33,269 bases of DNA from contig JARRNJ010000026.1 of the NCBI GenBank assembly GCA_037385045.1, forward strand, positions 1-33,269, read 5' to 3'. This DNA is from JARRNJ01 sp037385045. Its GTDB lineage: Bacteria > Pseudomonadota > Gammaproteobacteria > JASBUN01. A program made the translations under genes and the position numbers. The notes beneath the pieces were generated by a model. The model searched no databases, was not told where the DNA came from, and worked only from the letters and a program-made list of their open reading frames with translations. Shown here one piece after another: positions 32,015 to 33,269 of the stretch. How positions within the stretch are numbered: position 1 is the stretch's first letter; each line of letters begins with the position of its first letter.

Positions 32015-33211
32015 ATGAGTGACGATAAGCACAGCAAAGGGGATGACGGCGGCAAGCTGCTGTATTGTTCTTTCTACATCATCCGCGAGGAGATGCAGGA
32101 AAAGGCTTCGACCGAAGGCAACACGCTGCCGAAGCCGCAGGAGATCCGGGAGGTTCTGGATGAATATGTGATCGGCCAGGAGCGCGCCAAGAAGGTGCTG
32201 TCGGTGGCCGTTTACAATCACTACAAGCGCCTGGAAATCCGGCAGAAGCAGGATGACGTCGAGATTGCCAAGAGCAACATCCTCCTGATCGGCCCCACCG
32301 GTTCCGGCAAGACCCTGTTGGCGGAGACGCTCGCCCGGCTGCTGAATGTCCCGTTCACCATTGCCGATGCGACCACCCTCACCGAGGCGGGCTACGTCGG
32401 CGAGGACGTGGAGAACATCATCCAGAAGTTGCTGCAGAAATGCGACTACGACGTCGAGAAAGCGCAAACCGGTATCGTTTATATTGACGAGATCGACAAG
32501 ATCTCGCGCAAGTCCGAAAATCCGTCGATCACCCGGGACGTTTCGGGTGAAGGCGTGCAGCAGGCGCTGTTGAAGCTGATTGAAGGCACCATCGCGTCGG
32601 TGCCGCCGCAGGGCGGCCGCAAACACCCGCAGCAGGAGTTCCTGCAGGTGGACACCGGCAACATTCTGTTCATCGTCGGCGGGGCTTTTGCCGGTCTGGA
32701 GAAGATCATTCGTGACCGCTCCAGCAAAGGCGGTATCGGTTTCTTCGCCGAGATCAAGAGCAAGGAAGACGCCCGCAGCATCGGTGAGACTCTGTACGAA
32801 GTGGAGCCCGAAGACCTGATCCGTTACGGGCTCATTCCCGAATTTGTCGGCCGTCTTCCGGTTGTGGCCACCCTCGAAGAGTTGGACGAGGATGCGTTGA
32901 TTACCATCCTCACTGAACCCAAGAACGCCTTGACGAAGCAGTACTCGAAGCTGTTTGAAATGGAAGGCTGCGAGATCGAATTCCGTGAGGATGCGCTGCG
33001 CGCGATCGCACGCAAGGCGATGGACCGCAAGACCGGTGCCCGCGGTCTGCGCACCATCCTGGAGCATGTGCTGTTGGATATCATGTACGATTTGCCGTCC
33101 ATGGAGAATGTCAGCAAGGTCGTGATCGACGACGCCGTGATCAACGGCGAGGCGAAGCCCTATGTGATTTACGACGGCAGCGAACAGCAGCAGCGCGTTG
33201 CCTCGGATTGA
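32015..33211 (+). CDS. clpX: ATP-dependent Clp protease ATP-binding subunit ClpX lacking the zinc-binding domain
   Basis: ClpX is the hexameric AAA+ unfoldase that feeds ClpP. The AAA+ part is complete: Walker A GPTGSGKT, pore-1 loop EAGYVGEDVEN, Walker B VYIDEIDK, pore-2 SGEGVQQ, RKH loop GGRKHPQQ, sensor/arginine region and the ClpP-docking IGF loop (GGIGFFAEIKS). The N-terminus is abnormal: MSDDKHSKGDDGGKLLYCSF jumps straight to YIIREEMQE. From memory of the family, about 29 residues with three of the four zinc Cys (CX2C-X18-CX2C) should lie between CSF and IIREE; only one residue (Tyr) stands there. The product is 398 aa versus 424 in E. coli, consistent with ~28 missing codons. The frame is kept, so an unfoldase without its adaptor/substrate-docking domain is expected. 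ATG 32015 has CGAGGG at 32001-32006. Confidence 0.95.
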   Translation: MSDDKHSKGDDGGKLLYCSFYIIREEMQEKASTEGNTLPKPQEIREVLDEYVIGQERAKKVLSVAVYNHYKRLEIRQKQDDVEIAKSNILLIGPTGSGKTLLAETLARLLNVPFTIADATTLTEAGYVGEDVENIIQKLLQKCDYDVEKAQTGIVYIDEIDKISRKSENPSITRDVSGEGVQQALLKLIEGTIASVPPQGGRKHPQQEFLQVDTGNILFIVGGAFAGLEKIIRDRSSKGGIGFFAEIKSKEDARSIGETLYEVEPEDLIRYGLIPEFVGRLPVVATLEELDEDALITILTEPKNALTKQYSKLFEMEGCEIEFREDALRAIARKAMDRKTGARGLRTILEHVLLDIMYDLPSMENVSKVVIDDAVINGEAKPYVIYDGSEQQQRVASD

Positions 33212-33269
33212 TAATTTGCCTGCCTAACACTCTGTTTTCGTTGCTGTTGGAAAGCCGGCGCGGGTCCTA

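Noticed and set aside
33212..33269. Promoter of lon, expected after clpX
   Set aside because: Only 58 bases remain and I see neither a heat-shock nor a clear sigma-70 promoter in them.

Overview
This window comes from a high-GC gammaproteobacterium. The order leuB-asd-asd2-fimV-truA-trpF-(trpBA)-accD-folC-dedD-cvpA-purF-metZ is the classic Pseudomonas-type chromosomal block, and lpxH-ppiB-gltX/cysS and tig-clpP-clpX are also gammaproteobacterial arrangements. The trpBA insertion and the overall gene style point towards a Chromatiales/Ectothiorhodospiraceae-like lineage, but this is inference and no 16S gene is present. It is core chromosome; I see no prophage, insertion sequence or CRISPR array.

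Layout. 1-3441: 3' part of leuB, a dispersed inverted-repeat element, then asd and a second asd-like gene whose catalytic Cys is Gly. 3442-6480: fimV with its own promoter and terminator. 6481-6991: about 500 bases with no recognisable gene. 6992-15745: truA, trpF, trpB, trpA, accD, folC, dedD, cvpA and purF, all on the plus strand (tRNA modification, tryptophan, fatty acid, folate, envelope and purine functions). 15777-17135: promoter, SAM-II riboswitch, terminator and metZ, a self-contained methionine-control unit. 17337-20221: glycerate 2-kinase, a DUF455 ferritin-like protein and a lipoprotein. 20228-21606 (minus): lpxH and ppiB. 21732-25348: gltX, cysS and a small secreted protein. 25355-26218 (minus): folD, with 24-bp tandem repeats upstream. 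26417-27076: a tRNA operon (Pro, Arg, His, Lys) with promoter and terminator. 27090-29271: an HDOD protein and a GAF-GGDEF diguanylate cyclase. 29456-29540: tRNA-Leu. 29676-33211: tig, clpP and clpX.

Most notable observations: (1) clpX appears to lack its N-terminal zinc-binding domain through an in-frame internal deletion, while all AAA+ and ClpP-docking motifs remain; (2) clpX is preceded by a near-consensus sigma-54 (-24/-12) promoter overlapped by a 19-bp palindrome; (3) a SAM-II riboswitch before metZ has a clearly drawn antiterminator/terminator switch; (4) the second Asd is otherwise canonical but has Gly at the nucleophile position. These are readings of sequence alone, and each has a decisive check given with it.
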